64,000 bases of DNA from JADKAV01 sp963732355 (GTDB taxonomy: Bacteria > Actinomycetota > Actinomycetes > S36-B12 > UBA10799): contig CAVSZD010000003.1 of the NCBI GenBank assembly GCA_963732355.1, forward strand, positions 62,001-126,000, read 5' to 3'. Below the pieces are notes generated by a model that was not told where the DNA came from, made no database searches, and saw only the letters and a program-made list of their open reading frames with translations. Positions 1 through 8,582 of this stretch are shown piece after piece (position 1 is the first letter of the stretch; every line of letters begins with the position of its first letter). The position numbers and the translations under genes are program-made.

Positions 1-966
1 GGTGGGGAATCGTGATTGCAGGCCGGGGTTCGAGTCGAGGAAGTCATGCATCTCATCGGTGTAGCCGGCGACGATCACCACCAGGGAGTCGCGGTTGTCC
101 TCCATTGCTTTGACCAGGGTGTCGATGGCCTCAAGACCGAACTGGTTGCGGGTCAGCCCGTAGGCCTCGTCGATGAACAGGATCCCCCCGAGGGCTTGCG
201 TGATCTGCTCGGAGGTCTTGATCGCGGTCTGTCCGACATACCCCGCGATCAGACCCGACGCGTCGGTCTCCACCAGATGGCCCTTCGGCACCACCGCCAG
301 CGCGCGGTAGATGCGCCCGACGATCCTGGCGACGGTGGTCTTGCCGGTTCCGGGGTTGCCCAGGAAGACCAGGTGCCGGCTGACGGAGGGGTTCTTCAGC
401 CCGGCCCGCTGGCGCATCTGGGCTATCCGCAGCAGTTGCACCTGCTGGTTGATCTCACGCTTGGCCGTCTCCAGGCCCACAAGTTGTTCGAGTTCGTCGA
501 GGGCCTCTCCCACGCTCTGGTCATCCGTAGCCGGTTCCTCCGGGGTTGGCGCCGGCGGTTCCAGTTGGGTGTTGCTGACGGGGGTGAAGCGGGTGATGCT
601 GGCGGCGATCTCACTGGCGGCCTTGGCAGCGCCAGCGTCGCCGGGTGCGAACTGCACACACGCGATGCGGGTCACCTGAACGAGGAACACGGCGTACGCG
701 GTGCTCTGTTGGGACAGGCCCGCCGCCACCAGTTTGCGCAACAGCGGCGGCGGTGAACTTCGCCAGCGACTGGCGCCGGCGGCCAAGGCCCTGACCTCTT
801 CCACCGACCAGCCGAGGTACGTGCTGTAGGCACCCAGAGGCTCGGTGGCGCGATCGGCTCGCGCGAGAATCGCTGCGGCCGCCTGGAAGGCTTCGCGGGA
901 AGCGGTCTTGGCGTCGTCGAACATCGGCGTGGCGTTGCTGATGTACGCCTTCAGGTCCTCGTTCAA
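1..966 (-). CDS. CbbX/SpoVK-type AAA+ ATPase, 3' end cut by window edge
   Basis: Reading left from a TTG at 966, an open frame of 322 codons runs off the window edge. A purine-rich GGAGGCAGG lies directly upstream. The first ~190 residues are a poorly conserved helical region with an acidic/proline linker. An AAA+ module follows: Walker A GNPGTGKTT near residues 203-211, Walker B ILFIDEAYGL near 259-268, and an arginine-finger segment NPGLQSRFP just before the edge. This pattern is typical of CbbX/SpoVK-like ATPases, often linked to RuBisCO activation or ESX/stress systems. No RuBisCO gene is visible. Substrate unknown. The family is secure; the start is moderately so. Confidence 0.8.
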   Translation of the reverse strand, partial: MNEDLKAYISNATPMFDDAKTASREAFQAAAAILARADRATEPLGAYSTYLGWSVEEVRALAAGASRWRSSPPPLLRKLVAAGLSQQSTAYAVFLVQVTRIACVQFAPGDAGAAKAASEIAASITRFTPVSNTQLEPPAPTPEEPATDDQSVGEALDELEQLVGLETAKREINQQVQLLRIAQMRQRAGLKNPSVSRHLVFLGNPGTGKTTVARIVGRIYRALAVVPKGHLVETDASGLIAGYVGQTAIKTSEQITQALGGILFIDEAYGLTRNQFGLEAIDTLVKAMEDNRDSLVVIVAGYTDEMHDFLDSNPGLQSRFPT

Positions 967-1058
967 CCTGCCTCCTTGGGCCGACTCCTGTGCAGCCTAA
1001 TGCGCCGTGGTGGACACACCAGTGGTGCCCGTCGTTTCGCAAATATGACCCAATGGGG

Positions 1059-1064
1059 TACATT
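1059..1064 (+). promoter_or_regulatory. Candidate -10 box for the 1127 small ORF
   Basis: TACATT fits the TAnnnT pattern. It lies between the divergent ATPase and the small ORF and is followed by two AGGTGAACA direct repeats. No convincing -35 box is seen. Confidence 0.35.
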
Positions 1065-1084
1065 AGGTGAACACAAGGTGAACA
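1065..1084 (+). repeat. Two AGGTGAACA direct repeats, 11-bp period
   Basis: AGGTGAACA occurs at 1065-1073 and again at 1076-1084. The copies are one helical turn apart and immediately downstream of the candidate -10 box. The layout resembles a repressor operator or a leader-RNA element. No binding protein can be named. Confidence 0.4.
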
Positions 1085-1126
1085 AGAACCACACAACAGG
1101 GTTCGCTGTCCCGAGGAGGTTCACAC

Positions 1127-1228
1127 ATGAAGAAGATCCGTTCCTACGTCGCGCCACTGCTTTTCATCGATTGCGTGCCGCGCATCTACTGGGCTGAGGT
1201 CGTTGGAGACCGCCCCGGACGTCGCTGA
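1127..1228 (+). CDS. Small ORF, 33 aa, unknown peptide
   Basis: ATG 1127 to TGA 1228 is preceded at good spacing by a consensus GAGGAGG (1113-1119). The product starts MKKIRSYVAPLLF, has a single Cys in FIDCVPRIYW, and ends VVGDRPGRR. It is basic at both ends with a hydrophobic/aromatic core. A strong intrinsic terminator follows 28 bases after the stop. It could be a short membrane or signalling peptide, a RiPP precursor (no maturase gene is nearby), or an attenuator leader for the lipase at 1336. No family recognised. The surrounding 967-1335 stretch holds no other gene. Confidence 0.45.
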   Translation: MKKIRSYVAPLLFIDCVPRIYWAEVVGDRPGRR

Positions 1229-1256
1229 CACGGCGGACTTCCCCCGTCCATGAAGA

Positions 1257-1294
1257 GGGAGGGGTAGACCTGAGAGGGTCTGCCCCTCCCTTTT
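1257..1294 (+). terminator. Strong Rho-independent terminator
   Basis: A 14-bp stem (1257-1270 with 1277-1290, one G-T pair) and a six-base loop are followed by TTTTCT. It sits between the 33-codon ORF and the lipase, so it either ends the small transcript or attenuates read-through into the lipase. Confidence 0.85.
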
Positions 1295-1335
1295 CTGTGG
1301 GGCGGTGGCCGCGGTGCGCAGCACAAAGGGGAAGA

Positions 1336-2175
1336 ATGGGCCGAATGGAACACTCCGAGAGCACGCACACTGCCCAGGATGGGGCCCAGATCTACCGCCA
1401 GACATGGTTGCCGGACGGCCCACCGGTCGCCGTCGTCTGCCTGGTCCACGGTCTCGGGGAGCACTCCGGGCGATACGCACACCTGGCCGAGCGTTTCACT
1501 GACGCCGGGTATGCGGTGCTGGCCCTCGACCAGCGCGGTCACGGCAAGTCCAGTGGTGGGCGCGGGGACCTTCCGATGGACAAGGCAGTTGCCGATGTCG
1601 GCGAGCTGGTGGAGGACGCCCGCGGGCAGTTCCCCGGTGTTCCACTTGTGATCTACGGCCACAGTCTTGGCGGACTGGTCACGATGACCTACACGGCCAA
1701 GTTCAAGCCGTCGATCACCGCACAGGTCGCCTCGGCGCCCGCATTGGACTCCGAACTGCGCGACCAGAAGATCAAGTTCACGCTGGCCCAGATCCTCGGC
1801 GGGATCATCCCCGGCGTGGCGATCCCGACTGGTCTGGATCCTGAGGGTGTCAGCCGCGATCCTGAGGTGGTTGCCGCTTACAAGGCGGACCCACTGGTGC
1901 ACGACAAGGGTTCCCTGGGTCTGGCCAAGTCCACTTTCGCCGCGATGGACGCCGTCATGGAGCTGACCGAGTTCCCCGTCCCGCTGCTGATCATCCACGG
2001 CACCGGTGACCGTCTGACTGTTCCTTCGGCGAGCAAGAAGCTGGTTGGTCACATGACCGGCGATGTGACGCTGATCGAGTACGACGGCATGTACCACGAG
2101 CCCCACAACGAACCCGAGCAGGAAGAGGTCTTCGCCGACGTCCTGGAGTGGTTGACCCCGCGCGTGCAGGGCTGA
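1336..2175 (+). CDS. Monoacylglycerol-lipase-like alpha/beta hydrolase
   Basis: 279 aa, cytosolic alpha/beta-hydrolase of the Hydrolase_4 group, like mycobacterial and mammalian monoglyceride lipases. Visible are the oxyanion HGLGEHSGRY, DQRGHGKSSG, the nucleophile elbow GHSLGG (Ser110), Asp225 in GTGDRLT and His254 in YHEPHNEP. It probably releases glycerol and fatty acid from monoacylglycerols or lysophospholipids; the substrate is inferred from the family. ATG 1336 was chosen for the AAAGGGGAAGA ribosome site, with ATG 1345 possible. Two WS/DGAT genes in the same window suit a neutral-lipid role. Confidence 0.85.
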   Translation: MGRMEHSESTHTAQDGAQIYRQTWLPDGPPVAVVCLVHGLGEHSGRYAHLAERFTDAGYAVLALDQRGHGKSSGGRGDLPMDKAVADVGELVEDARGQFPGVPLVIYGHSLGGLVTMTYTAKFKPSITAQVASAPALDSELRDQKIKFTLAQILGGIIPGVAIPTGLDPEGVSRDPEVVAAYKADPLVHDKGSLGLAKSTFAAMDAVMELTEFPVPLLIIHGTGDRLTVPSASKKLVGHMTGDVTLIEYDGMYHEPHNEPEQEEVFADVLEWLTPRVQG

Positions 2176-2246
2176 CCCCCGGTTCGACCCTTCGTGGTTG
2201 GCCTTTCGCGGATATCGTCGAAGGGTCACTGGATGCGGAGGTTCGG

Positions 2247-3080
2247 ATGAAGTCGGTAGAGGGCAAAACTGTTCTGATCACTGGTGCGGCGATGGGGCTG
2301 GGCAAGCTCTTCGCGGCGCGAGCCGTTGAGGACGGTGCCGCGAGCGTCGTGCTCTGGGACGTCAACGAGGACGCGCTCAACGAGACTCTTGAGGAACTGG
2401 CCGCGGCCGGTGGCACAGTCCACGGTTACATCGTGGATGTCTCCTCGTCTGACGCGATTGACGAGGCTGCCGCTCGCGTCCTGGAGGAAGTGGGCACCGT
2501 CGAGATCCTCGTCAACAACGCCGGCATCGTGCGCGGGAAGTCGTACTTCTGGGAGATCAACGACCCGGCGGCCATCAAGCTGACCATGGCGGTCAACTCG
2601 CTGGCCCCGATGCTCATCACGGCCGCGTTCCTGCCGGCGATGATCGCTTCGGGCACGGACTGCCGGATCATGAACATCGCCTCATCGGCAGGCTTGGTGT
2701 CGAACCCGCGGATGGCCGTGTACGCCGCTTCGAAGTGGGCCGCTGTCGGGTGGTCGGACTCGGTACGGCTCGAACTTGAACAGGCAGGTCATTCGAACAT
2801 CACCGTCACAACAGTGTGCCCCACCTACATCAACACTGGGATGTTCGACGGGGCCAAAGGGATCCTGCTCACCCCCATGCTCGAGCAGGAAGAGGTCGTG
2901 GATGGATCCTGGCGGGAGATGCTCAAGGGCGGACCGTTCCTGCTGATCCCGTGGACGGCCAAGCTGAACAAGATCATCAGCGGTGTTCTGCCAGTCGGAA
3001 TCCGTGACTTCGTGCTGGACAAGGTGGGCGTCTACCACTCCATGGACGAGTTCACCGGTCACACCGACGACCTCAAGTAG
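2247..3080 (+). CDS. Short-chain dehydrogenase/reductase (SDR)
   Basis: 277 aa classical SDR: cofactor loop TGAAMGLGK (residues 12-20), NNAG at 90-93, Ser146/147, and YAASK with Tyr159 and Lys163. WDVN at the end of beta-2 suggests NAD(H) preference through its Asp. The substrate is unknown; long-chain or lipid-type dehydrogenases (retinol-dehydrogenase-like) match the extended C-terminus. ATG 2247 follows GGAGG at five bases. It ends seven bases before the CYTH gene and is probably cotranscribed with it. Confidence 0.85.
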   Translation: MKSVEGKTVLITGAAMGLGKLFAARAVEDGAASVVLWDVNEDALNETLEELAAAGGTVHGYIVDVSSSDAIDEAAARVLEEVGTVEILVNNAGIVRGKSYFWEINDPAAIKLTMAVNSLAPMLITAAFLPAMIASGTDCRIMNIASSAGLVSNPRMAVYAASKWAAVGWSDSVRLELEQAGHSNITVTTVCPTYINTGMFDGAKGILLTPMLEQEEVVDGSWREMLKGGPFLLIPWTAKLNKIISGVLPVGIRDFVLDKVGVYHSMDEFTGHTDDLK

Positions 3081-3086
3081 CCAGAT

Positions 3087-3560
3087 ATGGGCGTCGAGAT
3101 CGAACGCAAGTTCCTGGTGGTGGGCGACTCGTGGCGCGACCGCGTCCAACGGGCCACTCACATCATGCAGGGGTACCTGTCCGACGGGCAGAAGGCCACG
3201 GTGCGGGTGCGGGTGAAGGGCGACACGGGCTACGTCACGATCAAAGGCCACACTTCCGGGGTGTCCCGCAGCGAGTTCGAATACGAGATCCCCGCCGACG
3301 ACGCCCGGGCGATGCTGGCCGAACTGGCCACCGGGCCGATCATCGACAAGGTCCGCCACCTCATCGATGTGGGTGGGCACACCTGGGAACTCGACGTCTT
3401 CGCTGGCGACAACGAGGGTCTGGTCATGGCCGAGATCGAACTGGCCTCCGAGGCTGAAGACTTCGAGCTTCCCGACTGGGCTGGCCAGGAGGTCTCAGAT
3501 GACTCCCGGTATTACAACGTGAACCTCGCGAGCTCGCCGTACGGCAGTTGGGAGCGCTGA
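3087..3560 (+). CDS. CYTH-domain triphosphatase (class IV adenylate cyclase-like)
   Basis: 157 aa, a single CYTH/triphosphate-tunnel domain. The N-terminal EIERK (Glu4, Glu6, Lys8) is the metal/triphosphate signature, followed by basic tunnel strands KATVRVRVKGD and YVTIKG. Short bacterial stand-alone members are usually inorganic tripolyphosphatases or thiamine triphosphatases rather than cyclases; the choice here is inference. It starts six bases after the SDR stop and is followed by an exported protein and a second tunnel-fold-like gene. Confidence 0.85.
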   Translation: MGVEIERKFLVVGDSWRDRVQRATHIMQGYLSDGQKATVRVRVKGDTGYVTIKGHTSGVSRSEFEYEIPADDARAMLAELATGPIIDKVRHLIDVGGHTWELDVFAGDNEGLVMAEIELASEAEDFELPDWAGQEVSDDSRYYNVNLASSPYGSWER

Positions 3561-3564
3561 GCAG

Positions 3565-4185
3565 GTGCGCACTGTGAAGCCTGTCGCTGTCGCGGTGGTG
3601 CTGTCCGCTTCTGGGATAGTGCCCGCTGCGGCGCTGCCCATGGAGTTGCCCCCACGGTCGATCACTCATCAGAACTCGCAGTACTGGAGTTGGGCGGGCC
3701 CGCGCAATTGGGTGTCCGCGGACGGTGCCTACGGGATTCTCATCACCTCGGGCAACGGGCTACTGACGCTGGACTACGGTTTCAGCTCCATCGTGTGCGC
3801 CAGCGGCGCCACGGTGCAGGAATCGGTGACGAACTATTTCGCCGGCCAGCGGGCGAGTCTGCGACAGTCGCTGCGGTCGAACTGGCGGCGCCCGGCCATT
3901 GACTCCTCACGGATCCGGCAACTGCCCGAGTCGGCCTACGGCCCGCTGTATTTCCGGCAGTCGTTCACGGTCAGTGGCCGCGCCCAGGGTCGTGGGTTCG
4001 GTGGCGAGGTGGTTCTCGACTACTCGCTGGCCAGCGGTCCCACCTATTGCTATTCACGCAACCAGTCGCGCACGGCCCCGGCGCAGGGCCTGCGCACATC
4101 GATCCGGCAATTGCGCTCTGTGCAGGGTTCGATCGCCTACTTCGGACCCGGCGTGCCAGGCGGCGCGCCTGGTACCGAGGACTGA
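3565..4185 (+). CDS. Exported protein of unknown function
   Basis: 206 aa. The start MRTVKPVAVAVVLSASGIVP plus an Ala-rich cleavage region forms a Sec signal peptide with predicted cleavage near residue 24. The mature part is rich in Ser, Tyr and Arg and has two Cys (in SIVCASG and TYCYSRN) that could form a disulfide. No family recognised. GTG 3565 and GTG 3574 are both possible starts. It sits four bases after the CYTH gene, in an apparent operon between two tunnel-fold genes. Confidence 0.6.
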   Translation: MRTVKPVAVAVVLSASGIVPAAALPMELPPRSITHQNSQYWSWAGPRNWVSADGAYGILITSGNGLLTLDYGFSSIVCASGATVQESVTNYFAGQRASLRQSLRSNWRRPAIDSSRIRQLPESAYGPLYFRQSFTVSGRAQGRGFGGEVVLDYSLASGPTYCYSRNQSRTAPAQGLRTSIRQLRSVQGSIAYFGPGVPGGAPGTED

Positions 4186-4201
4186 GAGGAACACCGCAAA
4201 C

Positions 4202-5014
4202 ATGGCCAAACGCAAGAACGTCACGTCGCGGGAGTACAAAGTCATGCTCTTGGCGTCGCGCTTCGATGGCGATGAGACCACCCTCAACTCCACCATCGAT
4301 GTCTTCTGGAAGGAGTTCGGTGAGGCGCTCGAGGCTTTGCAGATCCCGGTCGAGGGTTCCTTCAACCAGGTCAAGGCGCGCAGGCTGATCCGCTTCTTCG
4401 ACACCGACGCCCATCAGCTGAACGCCGACCAGTACATCGTGCGCGAACGCGAGGATGTCGCCACCGGCGAGCGCGAAGTGACGCTCAAGTTCCGCCACGC
4501 CGACCGGTACGTGGCAGCCGACCGTCAGATGCAGCCCGCCGAGGAGAGCGGGTCCAAGACGAAGTTTGAGGAAGACGTCAAGCCGCCGTTCGTCAGCGTC
4601 TACAGTTTCTCCACGACCCAGCCGCTGGAGTCAGGCAAGGTCATCGAGCGGCTGCGCGACGTTGCCGAGATGTTCCCCGGGCTCCCGGAGGACCTCGATG
4701 ACCTGCCCGGCGATGCCCCGCTGGTCCTGGTGTCCGACTTCGTCGGCCGGGAAATCGTCCTGGAAGGGGCAAGTGTTCTGCTTGGCAAGCATGACGTCGG
4801 CAGCGAGTGTGCCATCGTCGCCTGGTATGACGAGGGGGAGCAGGACACGACACCGGTGGTCGTGGAGTTCAGTTTCAAGTACGGCGACGACCTCGAGGAC
4901 TACCGCGGATCTATCGCCCGGGACGCCTACACGGTGCTGGACTTGCTGCAGAACACCATGACGGAGTGGGTCGATCCGAACCCAGTCACCAAGACCGCGT
5001 TCGTCTACCAGTAA
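4202..5014 (+). CDS. Divergent CYTH/triphosphate-tunnel-like protein
   Basis: 270 aa, soluble. The stretch KARRLIRFFDTDAHQLNADQ followed by YIVRERED and EVTLKFRHAD reads like the middle strands of triphosphate tunnel enzymes (a YFDT...L...LRVR...TLK pattern). The N-terminal ExExK signature is absent, replaced by REYKVML. A C-terminal acidic half (EEDVKPPF, later DDLEDYRGS) is not recognised. ATG 4202 follows GAGAGGA. The fold assignment is an inference from pattern. The nearby CYTH gene makes a related role plausible; catalysis is uncertain. Confidence 0.55.
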   Translation: MAKRKNVTSREYKVMLLASRFDGDETTLNSTIDVFWKEFGEALEALQIPVEGSFNQVKARRLIRFFDTDAHQLNADQYIVREREDVATGEREVTLKFRHADRYVAADRQMQPAEESGSKTKFEEDVKPPFVSVYSFSTTQPLESGKVIERLRDVAEMFPGLPEDLDDLPGDAPLVLVSDFVGREIVLEGASVLLGKHDVGSECAIVAWYDEGEQDTTPVVVEFSFKYGDDLEDYRGSIARDAYTVLDLLQNTMTEWVDPNPVTKTAFVYQ

Positions 5015-5126
5015 CCCCCATTTCGGCTCCGGGTCGACATCCGGTTCATCCATTTCCGCCCAGCCGGTAGTGCGGCAACCACGTCGCGATCGGCACCAGT
5101 CCTGCGTGCCGCGTGGAGGACATAGC

Positions 5127-6785
5127 TCAGATGACCAGGATGTAGGCCACCGCGATCACGCTGATCAGGCAGACCACGAACAGTGGGATGCCGAACTTCA
5201 CGAACGAGCCCATGCGGTACCTGCCCGGCTGCATGACCATCATGTTCGACTGATGACTGAACGGGTTGATGAAGGTGAACGAGATGCACGTACCGATGAG
5301 GGCAAGCAGGATGATGGGGTCGACGCCCAGACCGGCGGCCAGAGTCAGCCCGACCGGGGTGAGGATAGAGGCCGCTGCCGCATTCGTCGTGATGTTCGTC
5401 AGGAGCGCGGTTGCCAGTGCCAACGTGATCACGACTGCAGTGAGGCTGCCCGCTGAGATCGTGGTGATCACATCGGACAGCACGTCTGCCAGGCCGCTCT
5501 CCACCACAACTGCGCCCAGACCCACTGACCCGGCCAGGATGAACAGCACGTTCCAGTCCAGGGCTCGCACGGCGGCTCGTGGGGTGAGCACCCCGGTCAC
5601 GACCATGAGCACGGCGCCGGTGAAAGCGGCCACCTCCACCCTGGCCAGACCGAAGGTCGCGGAGACGATGACCGCAGCCAGGATCGCCAGTGCCCAACGC
5701 GTCCGGCCCGGCTGCGGGGCCTTGCCCGCGGCATCCTGCCACAGGCCGATGTCGGAGTGCTCACGCAACGCATCGACGCTCTCGCACGTCAGGTAGATCG
5801 TGTCGCCTGCCTCGGCCCTCGTCTCCGGCAGCGGTTCGTCGGTGCGCGCGGCGATGACGTCGACGTCGCCATGGCCTTCAAGGTCGCCGAGCGTGCCGAG
5901 TTCGCCGGGGGCCACGGAGGCCGCGTACAGGCGCTGCTCGGAGAGCCCGAAGCGAGGGCTTCCCCACAAGGCGCTCACCCCGGACTCCGTGGCTTCGAAC
6001 ACTAAGGTGTCGCCGGCGGCAAGTGGCGTGTCAGGTTCGAGCTGGTCGTTCCCGCGATGTATCCCCAGCAGGCGGTACTCCTGGGTCGTCGCGATCCCGA
6101 GATCCTCGGCCACCCTGCCGATTCCGATGGCACCTGCGGCCACCGGCATCTCGACGCGCCAATCAAGGTCGACGTCGGGCGACTCCTGGGCGGCGCTGAA
6201 CGCTCGCGGCGAAGCGATGAGTAGCCATACCCAGCCGATCACGCACACCGGCAGTGCGACCGCGGCGAATGAGAACATTCCCACTTCTACGCCCGAGTTG
6301 CCGGCAATGCCGGCGATCAACAGGTTGGAGCTCGTACCGACCAGCGTTGTGGAACCGGCCAAGGTGGTCGCGTGGGCCATGGGCAGCAGCACCTGCCGGG
6401 CGGGGATGCCCCTGGTCTGCTGCAGCTCCTTCACGGCCGGGATCAGCATCGCCACAATGGGCGTCGTATTGATCAGCGCCGAGGTGATGCCGACGGGCAC
6501 CACCAGGCGTCGCAGGGTCTGACCGGCGGTCTGGACGGTCGCCAGCAGTCGCCACGCCACGCGCGATACGACTCCGGTGTGGATCACGCCCTTGGCGATG
6601 ACCAGCATCGCTGCGACGGTGATCACACCCCCGTTGCTGAGCCCCGAGAACAACTGGGACGGTTCGGCGATGCCGGTCACGGCCGCCGCTGCCAGACCGC
6701 AAGCGAGTGCCAGTACCGGCGGCACCTTCCCCGAGGCCATGCCCACCAGCGTCAGGATCACGATGGCGGCAGCCAGGTAGATCAT
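5127..6785 (-). CDS. SLC13/DASS-type membrane permease with TrkA-C domains
   Basis: 552 aa integral membrane protein. The first half has ~5 membrane helices and the SLC13-like segments SALINTTPIVAMLIPAV and GSTTLVGTSSNLLIAGI. Two soluble RCK_C/TrkA-C regulatory domains follow (about residues 205-350), then the second membrane half with FLTNITTNAAAASILTPVGL. Such proteins import dicarboxylates, sulfate or related anions, usually sodium-driven; the substrate cannot be told. ATG 6785 follows GAGAGGACC. It shares its strand with the pot operon, whose potC ends 91 bases upstream, so read-through is possible. Confidence 0.8.
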   Translation of the reverse strand: MIYLAAAIVILTLVGMASGKVPPVLALACGLAAAAVTGIAEPSQLFSGLSNGGVITVAAMLVIAKGVIHTGVVSRVAWRLLATVQTAGQTLRRLVVPVGITSALINTTPIVAMLIPAVKELQQTRGIPARQVLLPMAHATTLAGSTTLVGTSSNLLIAGIAGNSGVEVGMFSFAAVALPVCVIGWVWLLIASPRAFSAAQESPDVDLDWRVEMPVAAGAIGIGRVAEDLGIATTQEYRLLGIHRGNDQLEPDTPLAAGDTLVFEATESGVSALWGSPRFGLSEQRLYAASVAPGELGTLGDLEGHGDVDVIAARTDEPLPETRAEAGDTIYLTCESVDALREHSDIGLWQDAAGKAPQPGRTRWALAILAAVIVSATFGLARVEVAAFTGAVLMVVTGVLTPRAAVRALDWNVLFILAGSVGLGAVVVESGLADVLSDVITTISAGSLTAVVITLALATALLTNITTNAAAASILTPVGLTLAAGLGVDPIILLALIGTCISFTFINPFSHQSNMMVMQPGRYRMGSFVKFGIPLFVVCLISVIAVAYILVI

Positions 6786-6876
6786 CTATGGTCCTCTCGG
6801 CGGTGTGCAGCGAAGGTTACCGGAGAGTGAACGGTAGGTGCCTTTCGTACAGCAAAGTGCACCGATTCCGCATTCG

Positions 6877-7678
6877 TCAGACGGCGCTGCGCGCTGCGTC
6901 TTCGGAGAGTCGTTGTGCCAGGTAGATCGGAATGATCGAGATGACGACCAGGGCGGCGGCCACGACGTTCACGATGGGTGCCTGTTGGGGCCGGAAGAGG
7001 TTGTTGAAGATCCACAGGGGAAGTGTCTGGACTCCCGGACCGGCGGTGAACGTCGTCACGATGATCTCGTCGAAGGATAGACCCGAAGGCCAGCAGAGCT
7101 CCGGCTACCAGCGCCGCGCGCATGTTGGGGAAGACCACGTGACGGAAGGTGAAGGCCCTCGAGGCGCCGAGGTCCATCGACGCCTCGACGATGTCGCCTC
7201 CGAGCCTGCGCAGTCTGGCCGACACGTTGTTGAAGACCACGACGATGCAGAACGTTGCGTGGGCCACGACGAGTGTGAAGAAGGTCAATCCGCCCAAGAA
7301 CGATGTGAACATCGTGTTCAATGCCAGACCGGTCACGATGCCGGGCAGGGCGATCGGAAGCACCACGAGCAGCGAGATGGTGTTGTGGCCGAAGAACTTC
7401 GTTCCCGAGAGTGCGAAAGACACCAGCGTTCCAAGAACCAGTGCGATGAGGGTCGCGGCAGTAGCAACCAGGACCGACGTGAGAAGCGCACTGCGAACGC
7501 CCTCATTGTCGAACGCCTTGACCCACCATTCGAGCGTGAATCCCGGCGGTGGCCAGGTGAAGGTCAGGCTGGTGTTGAAGGAGTTGACAAGGATGATCAG
7601 CAGGGGGATGTAGATCAGCGCCAGCACGAGCGAGAAGATCGCCGCCAGTAGCCACTTCATCGGCTTGGTCATGGTCAT
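6877..7678 (-). pseudogene. potC: potC-like ABC permease, frame broken by one base
   Basis: Inner-membrane permease of the spermidine/putrescine ABC family, six helices, with the EAA-type loop VEASMDLGASRAFTFRHVVFP. Reading left from ATG 7678, the frame is normal to residue 199, then enters nonsense. Dropping one base near 7081 (the T in GGGTCTATCC) restores ...AFG LSFDEIIVTTFTAGPG and a natural C-terminus AARSAV at 6877, about 266 aa. The restored tail is fully family-like, so the shift is recent or a sequence error. It starts 10 bases after potB. Confidence 0.8.
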
Positions 7679-7688
7679 GGGCGCGGCC

Positions 7689-8558
7689 TCACAGGTTGTC
7701 CAGGGCGCCCGTGCGGCGCACTGCCGTCAGGTACCCGATCATGATGATTACCGTCATGCTCGCCACGGCCGCGGCAAAGGGCAGATCCGTAGAGAAGCTC
7801 TGGTAGACCACGTTTCCCAGCATCTGCGACTTACCCCCGACCAGCTGAACGGTGATGTAGTCCCCGAGGCTCAAGGAGAACGTGAAGATGGAACCCGCCA
7901 CCAATGCGGGGAACACCATCGGCAGCAGGACACTTCGGAAGGTTCTGGCTGAGGAAGCGCCGAGGTCCGATGAGGCGTCCAGCAAGGACTGCGGAACGTT
8001 CTGCATGCCCACGTACACCGGCAGGATCATATAGGGCAACCACAGGTAGGTGAGCACGACCACGACGGCGACCCATCCGAACCCGGGGCTGAAGCCGAAG
8101 GTCGACTCCAGGACGCCTCCCTCCGGGCTGAAGATGACACGCCATGCGTAGACCTTCACGAGGTAGGAGGCCCACAGGGGCGTGAGCATCAGCGCGATCA
8201 TCAGCGGCTGCCAGCGCGGCGAGGCGACCCTGGCCATGAACAGGGAGATCGGTACCGCCAGGATCAGACAGATCACGGTGACGGCGATCGCCACTGCGAG
8301 GGTTCGTAGGGCGACGGTGATGTAGGCGGGATCTGTGAAGAGCCGTTGGAAGTTCTCGAGGGTGAATGCCCGGATCAACTCGCCGGTGAATGAGTCAGTG
8401 GTCCAGAACGCGGTGACAAAAAGCATCGCCAACGGAACTACGTACAGCAGGACCAGCCACGCCATGGGCGCAGCCAGCAGTCCCGCGATGCGCGCGCCGC
8501 CGTGCCGGTGCACATAGCCCTGCCAACGGCGCACTGGGCTACTCGCCACGGAACTCAC
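7689..8558 (-). CDS. potB: Spermidine/putrescine-type ABC permease
   Basis: 289 aa inner-membrane permease, six predicted helices, with the cytoplasmic coupling loop LDASSDLGASSARTFRSVLLP contacting the ATPase. It pairs with potC to import substrate handed over by the PotD-like lipoprotein. GTG 8558 was chosen because GAGGAGAG lies just upstream; a longer in-frame version would run into the potD-potB hairpin. The family also imports other amines, so the substrate is inferred. Confidence 0.88.
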   Translation of the reverse strand: MSSVASSPVRRWQGYVHRHGGARIAGLLAAPMAWLVLLYVVPLAMLFVTAFWTTDSFTGELIRAFTLENFQRLFTDPAYITVALRTLAVAIAVTVICLILAVPISLFMARVASPRWQPLMIALMLTPLWASYLVKVYAWRVIFSPEGGVLESTFGFSPGFGWVAVVVVLTYLWLPYMILPVYVGMQNVPQSLLDASSDLGASSARTFRSVLLPMVFPALVAGSIFTFSLSLGDYITVQLVGGKSQMLGNVVYQSFSTDLPFAAAVASMTVIIMIGYLTAVRRTGALDNL

Positions 8559-8582
8559 AATCTCTCCTCGTCTGTAGGCAAC

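Noticed and set aside
28..37. GTTCGAGTC-like string resembling a tRNA T-arm
   Set aside because: It lies inside the ATPase coding frame and no acceptor, D or anticodon stems surround it.
16..756. Long plus-strand open frame opposite the ATPase gene
   Set aside because: Its product is unlike any family, and the minus strand encodes a clear AAA+ domain; it is an antisense shadow from high GC.
1229..1256. C-rich hairpin loop suggesting a 6C-type small RNA before the terminator at 1257
   Set aside because: Only one clear loop with five C residues; the two loops of six C that define that RNA are not present.
5079..5116. Possible bidirectional terminator between the 4202 and 5127 genes
   Set aside because: CCACG/CGTGG and GGCAC/GTGCC arms pair only with an eight-base asymmetric bulge and no T-tract.
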